A stretch of 64,000 nucleotides of DNA from Photobacterium kagoshimensis (lineage in GTDB: Bacteria > Pseudomonadota > Gammaproteobacteria > Enterobacterales > Vibrionaceae), in assembly GCF_050337045.1 (NCBI RefSeq), contig NZ_JAKJSO010000017.1, positions 1 to 64,000 on the forward strand, written 5' to 3'. Below, one piece after another: positions 34,649 to 43,717 of this stretch; position 1 is the first letter of the stretch, and each line of letters starts with the position of its first letter. The notes beneath the pieces are model-generated. The model did no database searches and was not told the DNA's origin. It saw only the letters and a list, made by a program, of their open reading frames with translations. The position numbers were made by a program, and so were the translations under genes.

Positions 34649-35155
34649 ATGACCCACCATAATAGAGGTTTTACCCTCGTTGAACTCATTGTCGTGATCT
34701 TACTGATAGGCATCGTTAGCGGTACTGTTGCGTCGCGATTTGTCGGGCGAGACAGTTTCGACGCCTTTCTTAACCGCGATGTCGGCATTTCTTTAGCGCG
34801 TCAAATCCAAATTATGGCGATGAACCAGTCTATATCCTCATCAGGTTCTTGCTACGCTCTAATCATCGAACAGGATTATTTGGGCAGCCCAAATACCACC
34901 ACCTGTCATCAGCAATTCCCTGATTTACTGCCGCCATTAACCGCTGACGATAAGCTAGTGATTAGTTCTCGTGAGTTCGGTATCTCCAATGAAAAAGTAG
35001 AAATGTATTTCGATATCACGGGTAAACCTTTTTATTTTTTAGGAGCCGAGAAACATTCTGCATGTGCAGCGATATGTAAGTTTGACTTTCTAACTAGCGC
35101 CAACCAAAAGAGCAGTATGTGTATCAACAAAGAAGGGTACATTTATGCGTGCTAG
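34649..35155 (+). CDS. mshC: MSHA minor pilin MshC
   Basis: A prepilin-like protein of 168 residues. Leader MTHHNRG, cleavage before FTLVELIVV with Glu5, and four to six cysteines in the globular part. It is probably a pseudopilin-type minor subunit of the MSHA tip or priming complex. ATG 34649 is chosen because AAGG lies 6 bases upstream and it gives a short leader; an ATG at 34604 would give an implausible 22-residue leader. Its end overlaps mshD. Confidence 0.88.
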   Translation: MTHHNRGFTLVELIVVILLIGIVSGTVASRFVGRDSFDAFLNRDVGISLARQIQIMAMNQSISSSGSCYALIIEQDYLGSPNTTTCHQQFPDLLPPLTADDKLVISSREFGISNEKVEMYFDITGKPFYFLGAEKHSACAAICKFDFLTSANQKSSMCINKEGYIYAC

Positions 35156-35819
35156 CGACGTAGTGACGAAGCAAAAGGGGTTTACTCTTATTGAAGGTGT
35201 TATCACCATAGTGATCCTGGGGATTGCTATGGTCACTATGACCAGCTTTATTTTCCCACAAGTTGAACGCTCTGCTACACCACACTATCAAGCTCGTGCT
35301 GCTGCTATCAGCAATGCTTTTTTGAATGAGATCTTATCGCGTAAGTTTGATCAGAATTCAGAACCTGTACGTGATGTACATTTGCGTTGTGGTGAGCGTG
35401 GTATTACTTGCACTTTTCCTGATGTTAAAACAGGTCGTTGGCCTGAAGATGATCCGCTTGAATATACCGACATTCTCGATGGGAAAGGTGATGTGATTGG
35501 TAAGCGTTTAAACGTTGAATTTGCCGATGATGTCGATGATTTTCATGGTTGCTGGGGGGATGCCCAGTTGTGTCGCCAGCGTTACGCATCAGCAAAATAT
35601 CCATGGCAAGGCTTGATTGAGAATTTGCTTGATCCAAGTCGAACCCCTGATGAGGATGTTGGCTATAACAATATGACGCTTCGGGTTGACGTCAGTTACG
35701 GCTCACCGTCAACAGGGGCGGAAGATCCTGCGCAACGAAGCTTTAAGCGCATTGCAATCGAGGTGGATACAGGGCGTTATGGGTTATATGACTTTGCTGC
35801 CTATCGGGGGAATTATTAA
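35145..35819 (+). CDS. mshD: MSHA minor pilin MshD
   Basis: A 224-residue prepilin-like protein. Leader MRASDVVTKQKG, cleavage before FTLIEGVITIV (Glu5 present), hydrophobic helix, then a globular domain with paired cysteines (LRCGERGITC, then GCWGDAQLC). It is probably the PilV/GspI-like member of the minor-pilin complex. It overlaps mshC by 11 bases and mshO by one base, indicating translational coupling. Confidence 0.9.
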   Translation: MRASDVVTKQKGFTLIEGVITIVILGIAMVTMTSFIFPQVERSATPHYQARAAAISNAFLNEILSRKFDQNSEPVRDVHLRCGERGITCTFPDVKTGRWPEDDPLEYTDILDGKGDVIGKRLNVEFADDVDDFHGCWGDAQLCRQRYASAKYPWQGLIENLLDPSRTPDEDVGYNNMTLRVDVSYGSPSTGAEDPAQRSFKRIAIEVDTGRYGLYDFAAYRGNY

Positions 35820-36589
35820 TGAAGCTCTCTCGTGGTTTTACCTTATTAGAGATGGTGATAGCACTGGTTGTGCTCGGGGTTATTTCTTTAGGTGTTGGAA
35901 GCTATTTCCAATTAGGGGTACAGGGTTACACTGATACTGTTAATCGTGACCGTGCGCAAACGGAACTGCGCTTTGCGGTAGAGAAGATCACCCGTGAAGT
36001 GCGGCATGCTGCTCCCAACAGTGTTTTTTTAGATTCAAATGCAGCGGGTGAAGCTAATAGCTGCCTTTCATTTTATCCCGTGGTTGGATCGGGTTTTTAC
36101 CTCAATCAACCCAAAGGGAATCGTCTCGATTTTATCTTGAGTGGCTCAGATCAAGAATCAAAAGCATTAGTTGCAGAGATTAACAAACAGCCACACCATT
36201 ATTTTTTGGCCATTGGTTTTGGGTCTTCATCACAGTACACCAATGGAAATAAAGTGATTAAGGCTGCGGAGGATCCCGCTGGTCATATTGATCTAACGAC
36301 TCAAGATGAATTAACCGTGACCTCACCAGCAAACCGAGCCTATCTGTACCTAGAACCCGTATCGTATTGTTATTTTCAAAATAAAATTTATCGATTTACA
36401 GGTAATAAGAAGCCGTTAGCAAAGTATCTACCAGAGAATCTAATTGCGGGTGGTGTATCTAATATGGATATTTCTGCGCAGGCGCCAGGATTAAGCCGAA
36501 ATGGGATGGTTCATATTAGCCTTTCTGCTGAGGTGGATGGCGAAACAACAAGTTATGAGCATACAGTGCAGGTGTTGAATGTCTTATAA
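35819..36589 (+). CDS. mshO: MSHA minor pilin MshO
   Basis: A 256-residue prepilin-like protein. Leader MKLSRG, cleavage before FTLLEMVIALVVLG (Glu5 present), then a large globular domain; in size and position it resembles PilW/GspJ. Expected to belong to the MshC-MshD-MshO-MshP priming complex. It starts inside the mshD stop (TAATG) and overlaps mshP by 11 bases. Confidence 0.9.
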   Translation: MKLSRGFTLLEMVIALVVLGVISLGVGSYFQLGVQGYTDTVNRDRAQTELRFAVEKITREVRHAAPNSVFLDSNAAGEANSCLSFYPVVGSGFYLNQPKGNRLDFILSGSDQESKALVAEINKQPHHYFLAIGFGSSSQYTNGNKVIKAAEDPAGHIDLTTQDELTVTSPANRAYLYLEPVSYCYFQNKIYRFTGNKKPLAKYLPENLIAGGVSNMDISAQAPGLSRNGMVHISLSAEVDGETTSYEHTVQVLNVL

Positions 36590-37004
36590 AAAACAACAAG
36601 GTAGTGCATTGGTTATGTCATTGGTGGTGATTACCGTCATGGCTGTGTTTGCGGCAGCCATGGTCAAACTGGATTGGTCGAATCAAGAGATGACCAGCCG
36701 TGAAGTATTTGCCACCCAAGCGTGGTTTGCGGCGCACAGCGCCAATGAGTATGCGCTCACTCAGCTATTTCCGCTGGGTACTAAGCAGTCTAATCCCAAG
36801 GCGTGTTTATCCAATTATCCAATAGCAGCGGATAAATTTGCTTGTTCATCAGTATCGGCATCTTGCACGGCCACAACCATTACAGAAAACGGTAAGACGA
36901 TTAATCGTTATCAGCTGGAAGCAATAGCAACCTGTGGTGCGGGTAAATATGCGGTGACACGGATCCAAGAAACTTGGGCGAAAGATCTGAGTGAGAATAA
37001 ATAA
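36579..37004 (+). CDS. mshP: MSHA minor pilin-like protein MshP (PilX/GspK-like)
   Basis: A 141-residue protein with N-terminus MSYKKQQG-SALVMSLVVITV. The prepilin glycine is present, but mature residue 1 is Ser and there is no Glu at position 5, as in PilX/GspK-like subunits that sit at the tip. One hydrophobic helix and a small cysteine-containing globular part follow. The last base of its stop is the first base of the mshQ start. Confidence 0.85.
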   Translation: MSYKKQQGSALVMSLVVITVMAVFAAAMVKLDWSNQEMTSREVFATQAWFAAHSANEYALTQLFPLGTKQSNPKACLSNYPIAADKFACSSVSASCTATTITENGKTINRYQLEAIATCGAGKYAVTRIQETWAKDLSENK

Positions 37005-40000
37005 TGGAAAAAATAAAATACTTGATCGGTCTTTGTCTAATTGTTCTGAGCTTTTCACTGCAAGCGGCAGAGCCACAGTTTGAGTTTGGCGAATTGAATG
37101 TAAGCGGTTGTTTTAATCAAGACTGTGAAATTACCTTCAAAAAAAACTATGCTAAAAAACCACTTGTTTTTGTAATGTCGACCATTACGCGTAATGGCTT
37201 AGACGCACCATCGGCATTAAATATTGTCCATGTTAGTCAGACATCGGCAAAAATACGTCAATATTTAGCACCTTACGATAAAAGTCTTGTTGATATTTAT
37301 GATGAACATGTTCCTTGTCTTACTAGTTATTGCTTGAATCAAATAGCGAATAAAAAAATATACTATTTTGTTATTGAAGAAGGTGAAGTTAATTTTGGTT
37401 CAAAAGGGCGGATTAAAGCAGGTTTAGCCAAGGTAGATCGTTATGTGGTGAGTGGCACTAGACCATCATATTCAGAGCTTAATCGAGTTGATTTTGGTAG
37501 TGGGTTTAATTCTCCCGGTGTAATTGTTTCCCTTCAGGGCAATCATAGTGATATGACAACGCGAGAAAAGTGGATCACACCAGTCGTTCCATTTATTGAT
37601 AATACCTCCGATAACGCGTTTTATGTTGGATTAGATCACTCCGAGGTTAACCAATGGAATCCTTTTTATCAAAATAACTATAGAGATAGAACTAAAACCC
37701 GAGATGTTGCCTATTTAGTCGCAGAGGGTACCGGGGTTTATAAAGGGCTTCAATTTACAATGGGCTCAGGAACAACGCCTAATACACTTGATAACTCGCT
37801 AAAGTGGTTTCAAAAAGTGACTCAGCCAGTTATTGATCAGTGTGATGGTTTGATGACTATTCCTGGCTCCAGTGCGTTTACAGAGGCGCCATTTATCTTA
37901 GCCTCGAAAGCTTCGCGGAAAGGGCCTAACGGCGGTTGGTTACGAATGTGCCAACTGAAGAAAAGGCATGGTGGGTATGCTGTTAGTTTTGTTAATGATG
38001 AAGATCTTAATGAAAAAAATCAAAAGCAGTTAGAGCGTAAACATGCCGATGAAGCAGTGGGCTTTATGGCTTTCCAGCGTAAAGTGAGTGAAGAAGTCTG
38101 TGATATTTTCACAGGCCCAGCGCAGACATGGAGTCATAGTGCTGAAGCTGAAGTGAAAGAGCACTCGAAAATTTATAACGCAATGAGTGGCTATCAGCTT
38201 GGTTTTCCTAAAAATGGAGACATGAAGTTTAACTATGACAGTTGTGTCAATCGAGCCTGTGAGCCGACTCCTAGTTTAATGGTTCCATCACCATCCTTAG
38301 AAACTTTCCGTTACGGTAATAAAGAAGTTAAATTAAGTACGGGCAGTGAAATTATTTCGCCTGACCGATATAAAGAAATAAAAGTTGAAGGCTCGTCTAA
38401 TTTAACGCTGAACGCCGGTGAATATTGGGTGCAAGAGTTTAAGCTTGAAGGGAGCTCTAAGCTTATCGTCAATGGTCAGGTAACCCTTCATATATTAAAA
38501 GAATTTAAAGTCAGTGGTTCCGGATTTATTAACTATGAACAAGGCAGCAAGCCGGATAACTTAATTATTCTTGGTCATAATTCAGATTCTGAAGTCAAAA
38601 TGGATGCGGGGAGTACTGGTCAAGATAATCGTCAGGGTATTGTCGCTAAAGCATTGATATTCACTGGTGATGAGGTGTTATTAAAAAATACCGTGTTATA
38701 TGGCGCGGTGACAACGCGAGAACTCAAAATGGAGTCTTTCGCGAAAATTATCGGTGATAGTGATTGTTTTGATTCAGGTCCTACCTATCGAATTGACATC
38801 TCACCCGATAAAAAAGATAAAGTTTTAGCTTGTGATGGTGAAGAAATTACTTTCTCCATCATTGATGAAACCACCAATAAAGTCGCGCAAAACTTTACAG
38901 GAACGTTGGCAATCACTGCACCGTCAACCACGCCCAATAATGCGGATGTGTGCTGGTTCGACAGTGCCTCAGCTCCCGTTGGTACTTGTCCGTCATCTAT
39001 TTCTCATACCTTTACCAATGCGACTGGTTCGGTTAAATACAAGCTATCGAGTAAAGATCTCGCATCCATCAATATTCAAGCAAAACTCACCAGTCATGGT
39101 GATGTCACCAAAACTGCGGGGGCTTATACCTTTGTGCCTTTTGCATTAGCGATTGAAAATAAAGACTTTGTTGATAATGTTCCTTTTGGCCAAATTGCAG
39201 GGCGCGAATTTAGCTGGGATATTGTTGCTAAAGCGAAGTCTGGCAATAGCCGCCGGTGTGATGTGATGGAAGGTTATACCGGTAATCGTAAATTAACGGT
39301 TTCTCATAACCCATCGTCAAATACTGCGAGCGAAAAGTTAAAAATAAAAGCCAATAAAAGCGGTTCAACCTTGCGTGATGCGAGTGGTGATTTCGATTTT
39401 ACTTTTGTCAAAGGCAAAGCGGCAGGCAATAAAGGCATATACCCTGAAGCGGGACGTGTAACGTTAGCGTTAAAAGATAAAGCGTTTGAAGGTAAGCCGT
39501 CAGAGATGACTGCCAGTGAATACTTTTATTTCCGCCCATTTGCATTGGCACTATGTGATTGGAAAGATAAAAATCACTCTTTGTTTAAAGGCGATGCAAA
39601 CACGGGGGCTGGGCTGGCTAAATCTGGTGACCAGATTCACTTTTACGCTAAACCGTTAGCATGGATGGGGAGTGGCTATGCATCGAACGACAAGGTTAAG
39701 ACCCCTATAGTTAACAAGAATGAAGAATATTACTGCAGACAAACAGCATTAACTCAGTTTGTTGATGATACGGTGCAAACGGATTTAAATGTGGGTGTTT
39801 ACTCTCTCGATACCCCTAGCAACGGGCTACTTGGGGACAATATATTCGGGGTAGATGCTAAATTTCAGCGTGGCAACAACTATGGAAAAGGTGTTGTTGG
39901 TTGGGGGGATGTGGGCAGTTTCAAAGTAGGATTAGGTTCGGATGATTACCTGACAAAAGGCTTCGCGGTTCCACCTGCGTCGTTTAGAGTTGGTCGTATT

Positions 40001-41023
40001 TATCCTGCATATTTTGAGTTGACCTCAAGTGCTGTGAACAATGCTCATCCTGCGAGTTCACTTGCAGGGTTTACCTATATGAATCAGGCGTGGGGCTATG
40101 ATTTTACTCTAACGGCAAAAGCGAATGGTTACACTGAACCAACAATAAATTACAGTAAGTTTGCTGAGTCGCTAAAAGCGAAAGTGAATGTCGCCTTAGT
40201 GGATGGTGATGCGGCACTGAAATCCAGCAATGATTGGCGCTCACGTGTTACACCGACAATGCCGACGGGATTAATTAATTGGAATAAGGCAACGATCTCT
40301 AAGTCAGTGTCTGATGCAAAATTTACTCGCCTCATTGATCCACAGAAAAGCACTGCAACGGTGACAGATAGCCGTATATTCCCGAACATGAAAGTGATGG
40401 TGTATAGCAAAAATAGCGATCATATCGATCCCATTGCCTATAGCTCATCACCGCAAAACTTGGTCACTGACAGTGAAACGTTCACTGGCTCTGCGTTAGC
40501 TGGGCGATTAGATGCCCGTTATGGCCGTATGGCACTCGATGATGTGGGAACCGCTTTTGACAAAGTGGTAACTGTGCCGATGCGAGTTGAATATTGGGAT
40601 GGCCAGAAATTCATTTTAAATGCTGATGATAGCTATACCCCGTTTGATGGCGGTAAGCATTGTAAGCAAATGATTTGGCCTACAGATAGTGCGAACTCTA
40701 AGTCGGTTCTTCAAGGGCGTGGTACGCATGTTACTACGGGTAAGACACTGGATATTCAAGCGAATCCAAACCGAACTGATTACTACCGAGAACAAGTGCG
40801 TTTCTGGCACAAGTTAGTCTCTGCTTCACCGAGCAAAAAAGCAGGGGAGCAAGCTATTGCTTGTCCTCCCGGACATGGCTATACCCATTTACCTTGGCTA
40901 ACGTATAACTGGCGTGGCCAAGGCGATGAAAGCCCTTCAGCGGTTGTTACCTTTGGGGTCTATCGCGGTAATGATAGGATCATCTACCGAGGGGAAAAAG
41001 GCATGACAGCCCTGCCTAATTAA
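37004..41023 (+). CDS. mshQ: MshQ, large secreted MSHA-associated protein
   Basis: An exported protein of 1339 residues with a clear signal peptide (about 1-21, ending LQA). The N-terminal 260 residues contain two stretches resembling H-type lectin beta-sandwiches (ITFKKNYAKKPLVFVM and VDFGSGFNSPGVIVSLQ). A repetitive beta region at about 445-530 (SSNLTLNAGEYWV, SSKLIVNGQVTLHI) follows. The rest, from about residue 610, corresponds to the long MshQ C-terminal region (DUF6701-like, with FALAIENKDF and YFYFRPFALALC). It may be a pilus-tip or cell-surface adhesin; its precise role is not established. It is the last gene of the MSHA locus and overlaps mshP by one base. Confidence 0.88.
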   Translation: MEKIKYLIGLCLIVLSFSLQAAEPQFEFGELNVSGCFNQDCEITFKKNYAKKPLVFVMSTITRNGLDAPSALNIVHVSQTSAKIRQYLAPYDKSLVDIYDEHVPCLTSYCLNQIANKKIYYFVIEEGEVNFGSKGRIKAGLAKVDRYVVSGTRPSYSELNRVDFGSGFNSPGVIVSLQGNHSDMTTREKWITPVVPFIDNTSDNAFYVGLDHSEVNQWNPFYQNNYRDRTKTRDVAYLVAEGTGVYKGLQFTMGSGTTPNTLDNSLKWFQKVTQPVIDQCDGLMTIPGSSAFTEAPFILASKASRKGPNGGWLRMCQLKKRHGGYAVSFVNDEDLNEKNQKQLERKHADEAVGFMAFQRKVSEEVCDIFTGPAQTWSHSAEAEVKEHSKIYNAMSGYQLGFPKNGDMKFNYDSCVNRACEPTPSLMVPSPSLETFRYGNKEVKLSTGSEIISPDRYKEIKVEGSSNLTLNAGEYWVQEFKLEGSSKLIVNGQVTLHILKEFKVSGSGFINYEQGSKPDNLIILGHNSDSEVKMDAGSTGQDNRQGIVAKALIFTGDEVLLKNTVLYGAVTTRELKMESFAKIIGDSDCFDSGPTYRIDISPDKKDKVLACDGEEITFSIIDETTNKVAQNFTGTLAITAPSTTPNNADVCWFDSASAPVGTCPSSISHTFTNATGSVKYKLSSKDLASINIQAKLTSHGDVTKTAGAYTFVPFALAIENKDFVDNVPFGQIAGREFSWDIVAKAKSGNSRRCDVMEGYTGNRKLTVSHNPSSNTASEKLKIKANKSGSTLRDASGDFDFTFVKGKAAGNKGIYPEAGRVTLALKDKAFEGKPSEMTASEYFYFRPFALALCDWKDKNHSLFKGDANTGAGLAKSGDQIHFYAKPLAWMGSGYASNDKVKTPIVNKNEEYYCRQTALTQFVDDTVQTDLNVGVYSLDTPSNGLLGDNIFGVDAKFQRGNNYGKGVVGWGDVGSFKVGLGSDDYLTKGFAVPPASFRVGRIYPAYFELTSSAVNNAHPASSLAGFTYMNQAWGYDFTLTAKANGYTEPTINYSKFAESLKAKVNVALVDGDAALKSSNDWRSRVTPTMPTGLINWNKATISKSVSDAKFTRLIDPQKSTATVTDSRIFPNMKVMVYSKNSDHIDPIAYSSSPQNLVTDSETFTGSALAGRLDARYGRMALDDVGTAFDKVVTVPMRVEYWDGQKFILNADDSYTPFDGGKHCKQMIWPTDSANSKSVLQGRGTHVTTGKTLDIQANPNRTDYYREQVRFWHKLVSASPSKKAGEQAIACPPGHGYTHLPWLTYNWRGQGDESPSAVVTFGVYRGNDRIIYRGEKGMTALPN

Positions 41024-41052
41024 GGTGATTGTGAAATAAAATGCGGATCTGT

Positions 41053-41091
41053 GGCAGGTTTGACAAAGCATACCTTGTGTCACTTCCTGCC
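41053..41091. other. Imperfect hairpin between mshQ and mreB
   Basis: GGCAGG (41053-41058) pairs with CCTGCC (41086-41091). The interior continues with TGACA/TGTCA and AAG/CTT separated by small mismatches. There is no T tract, so it may be a weak terminator for the MSHA operon or a structured part of the mreB leader. The mreB promoter must also lie in this 127-base gap. Confidence 0.45.
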
Positions 41092-41150
41092 CCTTGGTAC
41101 ATTTAGCGCAATTTAACGAATTTGTAAGCTTGCAGGATTAGCCGAAGACT

Positions 41151-42194
41151 ATGTTTAAAAAACTTCGTGGCATGTTTTCTAATGACCTGTCTATTGACTT
41201 GGGTACCGCCAATACTCTTATTTATGTCAAAGGACAGGGCATCGTACTTGATGAACCATCAGTTGTTGCTATTCGCCAAGATCGTGCGGGTGGTACAAAA
41301 AGTGTTGCCGCAGTTGGTCACGATGCAAAGCAAATGCTTGGTCGTACCCCGGGTAACATTGCAGCCATTCGTCCGATGAAAGATGGCGTAATTGCTGATT
41401 TCTACGTGACAGAAAAAATGCTTCAGCACTTCATTAAGCAAGTGCATGACAACAGCATTCTTCGTCCTAGCCCTCGTGTGCTGGTGGCGGTTCCTTGTGG
41501 TTCTACCCAAGTTGAGCGTCGTGCTATTCGTGAATCAGCGCAAGGTGCTGGTGCGCGTGAAGTGTACTTGATCGATGAGCCAATGGCGGCTGCAATTGGT
41601 GCGGGTATGCCTGTATCAGAAGCAACAGGCTGTATGGTGATCGATATTGGTGGTGGTACAACGGAAGTTGCCGTTATCTCACTTAACGGTGTGGTTTACT
41701 CTTCATCTGTACGTATTGGTGGTGATCGCTTCGATGAAGCCGTGATCAACTACGTACGCCGTAATTACGGTAGCCTCATTGGTGAAGCAACCGCCGAGCG
41801 CATTAAGCACGAAATCGGTTCTGCTTACCCAGGCGATGAAGTACGTGAAATTGAAGTACGCGGCCGCAACCTAGCGGAAGGTGTTCCACGTAGCTTCACA
41901 CTAAATTCAAACGAAATCCTAGAAGCGCTACAAGAGCCGCTAACAGGTATCGTATCAGCTGTGATGGTAGCACTAGAGCAGTGCCCACCTGAACTTGCAT
42001 CTGACATCTCAGAGCGCGGTATGGTGCTAACCGGTGGTGGTGCACTACTACGCGATCTAGATCGTCTGCTAACTGAAGAAACAGGCATTCCTGTTGTTGT
42101 TGCTGAAGACCCACTAACGTGTGTTGCTCGTGGGGGCGGTAAAGCGCTTGAAATGATCGACATGCACGGTGGCGATTTATTCAGCGAAGAATAA
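41151..42194 (+). CDS. mreB: Rod-shape actin homologue MreB
   Basis: The bacterial actin that organises lateral cell-wall synthesis under the inner membrane. The 347-residue protein is full length. It has phosphate-1 motif SIDLGTANTLIY, phosphate-2 motif VIDIGGGTTEVAVI, the adenosine motif VLTGGGALL, and the amphipathic N-terminus MFKKLRGMF. It heads mreBCD, with mreC 40 bases downstream. The mreB gene next to mshQ marks the right edge of the MSHA locus, as I recall from Vibrio. Confidence 0.98.
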   Translation: MFKKLRGMFSNDLSIDLGTANTLIYVKGQGIVLDEPSVVAIRQDRAGGTKSVAAVGHDAKQMLGRTPGNIAAIRPMKDGVIADFYVTEKMLQHFIKQVHDNSILRPSPRVLVAVPCGSTQVERRAIRESAQGAGAREVYLIDEPMAAAIGAGMPVSEATGCMVIDIGGGTTEVAVISLNGVVYSSSVRIGGDRFDEAVINYVRRNYGSLIGEATAERIKHEIGSAYPGDEVREIEVRGRNLAEGVPRSFTLNSNEILEALQEPLTGIVSAVMVALEQCPPELASDISERGMVLTGGGALLRDLDRLLTEETGIPVVVAEDPLTCVARGGGKALEMIDMHGGDLFSEE

Positions 42195-42234
42195 TGCCAG
42201 CAATGGCAATTTTAAAAACAGGTTATAGCGTTAC

Positions 42235-43095
42235 ATGAAACCTATCTTTGGCAGAGGCCCCTCTCTGCAACTGCGCCTGTTTCTAGCCATATTGCTATCG
42301 GTCAGCCTTATGCTGGCCGATAGTCGCCTTGATGCTTTTGCCAATATCCGTTACCTGCTCAACTCCGCGATAGCGCCGCTGCAATACGCCGCGAATATCC
42401 CGCGCGCGATGCTCGATAATGTGTCTGGTCAACTCAGCTCGCATCAGCAATTATTGGCTGAAAACAAAAGTCTAAAGCGTGATCTACTGGTTCAGCAAAG
42501 CGATGTCTTGTTACTTGAGCAATTAAAGCAAGAGAACAAACGCCTGCGTGATCTGTTGGATTCACCGTTTATTCGTGATGAACGCAAAATGATCACTGAA
42601 GTGATGGCGGTTGATTCTGATCCTTATAGTCATCAAGTGATGATAGATAAAGGGCGGATCGATGGTGTCTATGAAGGTCAGCCCGTTATCAATGACAAAG
42701 GGATTGTTGGGCAAGTCTCTTATGTTGGCGCCCACAATAGCCGCGTATTGTTATTGATCGATCCAACTCATGGCATTCCCGTGCAAGTGGTACGTAACGA
42801 TATCCGTGTGATTGCATCGGGTAGTGGTCAAATTGATCAGATCCAGCTAGAGCATGTGCCAAGTAGCACCGACATTGAAGTGGGTGACTTACTGGTGACA
42901 TCAGGCCTAGGTGGTCGTTATCCAGAAGGGTACCCTGTTGCAAATGTAACGGAGTTTTCTTTTGATAATAAACGGCCTTTTGCTCAGATCAAAGCGCGCC
43001 CAACGGTGCAGTTTGATCGCCTGCGATATTTGTTATTGGTATGGCCCACACCGCAAGAACTGAATAATACGGGAGGACTAGACGATGCCTCATAG
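42235..43095 (+). CDS. mreC: Rod-shape protein MreC
   Basis: A bitopic inner-membrane protein of 286 residues. The N-terminus begins MKPIFGRGPSLQLRLF, then a transmembrane helix (about 13-30), a coiled coil (about 60-105) and a periplasmic beta-barrel pair, which links MreB to PBP2 and RodA in the elongasome. It overlaps mreD by 11 bases. Confidence 0.96.
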   Translation: MKPIFGRGPSLQLRLFLAILLSVSLMLADSRLDAFANIRYLLNSAIAPLQYAANIPRAMLDNVSGQLSSHQQLLAENKSLKRDLLVQQSDVLLLEQLKQENKRLRDLLDSPFIRDERKMITEVMAVDSDPYSHQVMIDKGRIDGVYEGQPVINDKGIVGQVSYVGAHNSRVLLLIDPTHGIPVQVVRNDIRVIASGSGQIDQIQLEHVPSSTDIEVGDLLVTSGLGGRYPEGYPVANVTEFSFDNKRPFAQIKARPTVQFDRLRYLLLVWPTPQELNNTGGLDDAS

Positions 43096-43573
43096 TCGTC
43101 CTAATGGCCGATTCTGGATATGGCTGTCCATTACCGTGGCACTGATATTACAAGCAGCGCCATGGCCGGGAGAGTTAGACCCATTTCGTCCATCTTTAGT
43201 ATTGCTAGTGACCTTTTATTGGGTATTGGCTTTACCTCACCGTGTTAATGTTGGCAGTGCACTATTTGTCGGGCTATTGTGGGATCTTATGCTAGGTTCC
43301 ACACTCGGCGTTCGTGGTTTAATGATGGCGATTGTGTGCTATTTAGTGGCATTGAATTTCCAAGTTTTACGTAACCTATCATTACTGCAGCAGGCATTAT
43401 TGATTGCTATGCTGACGTTACTTGGTAAGTTAATTGAGTTCTGGGCGGAATACCTCGTTTCAGAAGTCACATTTGAACCGCAACGTACTTGGGCTGTCTT
43501 ACTTAACTTCATTCTGTGGCCTTGGTTATTTTTATTATTGCGCAGAATGCGACGTAAATTCTCAATTCGTTAA
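43085..43573 (+). CDS. mreD: Rod-shape protein MreD
   Basis: A 162-residue polytopic inner-membrane protein with about five hydrophobic segments and the family-typical N-terminus (WIWLSITVALILQAAPWP). It is the third elongasome component of mreBCD. It starts inside the mreC end and is followed by a terminator at 43622. Confidence 0.94.
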   Translation: MPHSRPNGRFWIWLSITVALILQAAPWPGELDPFRPSLVLLVTFYWVLALPHRVNVGSALFVGLLWDLMLGSTLGVRGLMMAIVCYLVALNFQVLRNLSLLQQALLIAMLTLLGKLIEFWAEYLVSEVTFEPQRTWAVLLNFILWPWLFLLLRRMRRKFSIR

Positions 43574-43621
43574 ATAGCCAGTACCTAAGCTGTCAGCGGC
43601 ACACACTGGTTTACAGTACTT

Positions 43622-43650
43622 AACAAAGCTCCATACGGAGCTTTGTTTGT
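43622..43650 (+). terminator. mreBCD terminator
   Basis: An 11-bp stem AACAAAGCTCC / GGAGCTTTGTT with a 4-base loop, running into TTG and T. It separates mreBCD from maf-rng. Confidence 0.85.
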
Positions 43651-43717
43651 CTAGATAAGCCTAAATATTGAATGTTTAATATCAGTGTTTAGGGGTGATA
43701 ATAGAAAGAAGGTTTTC

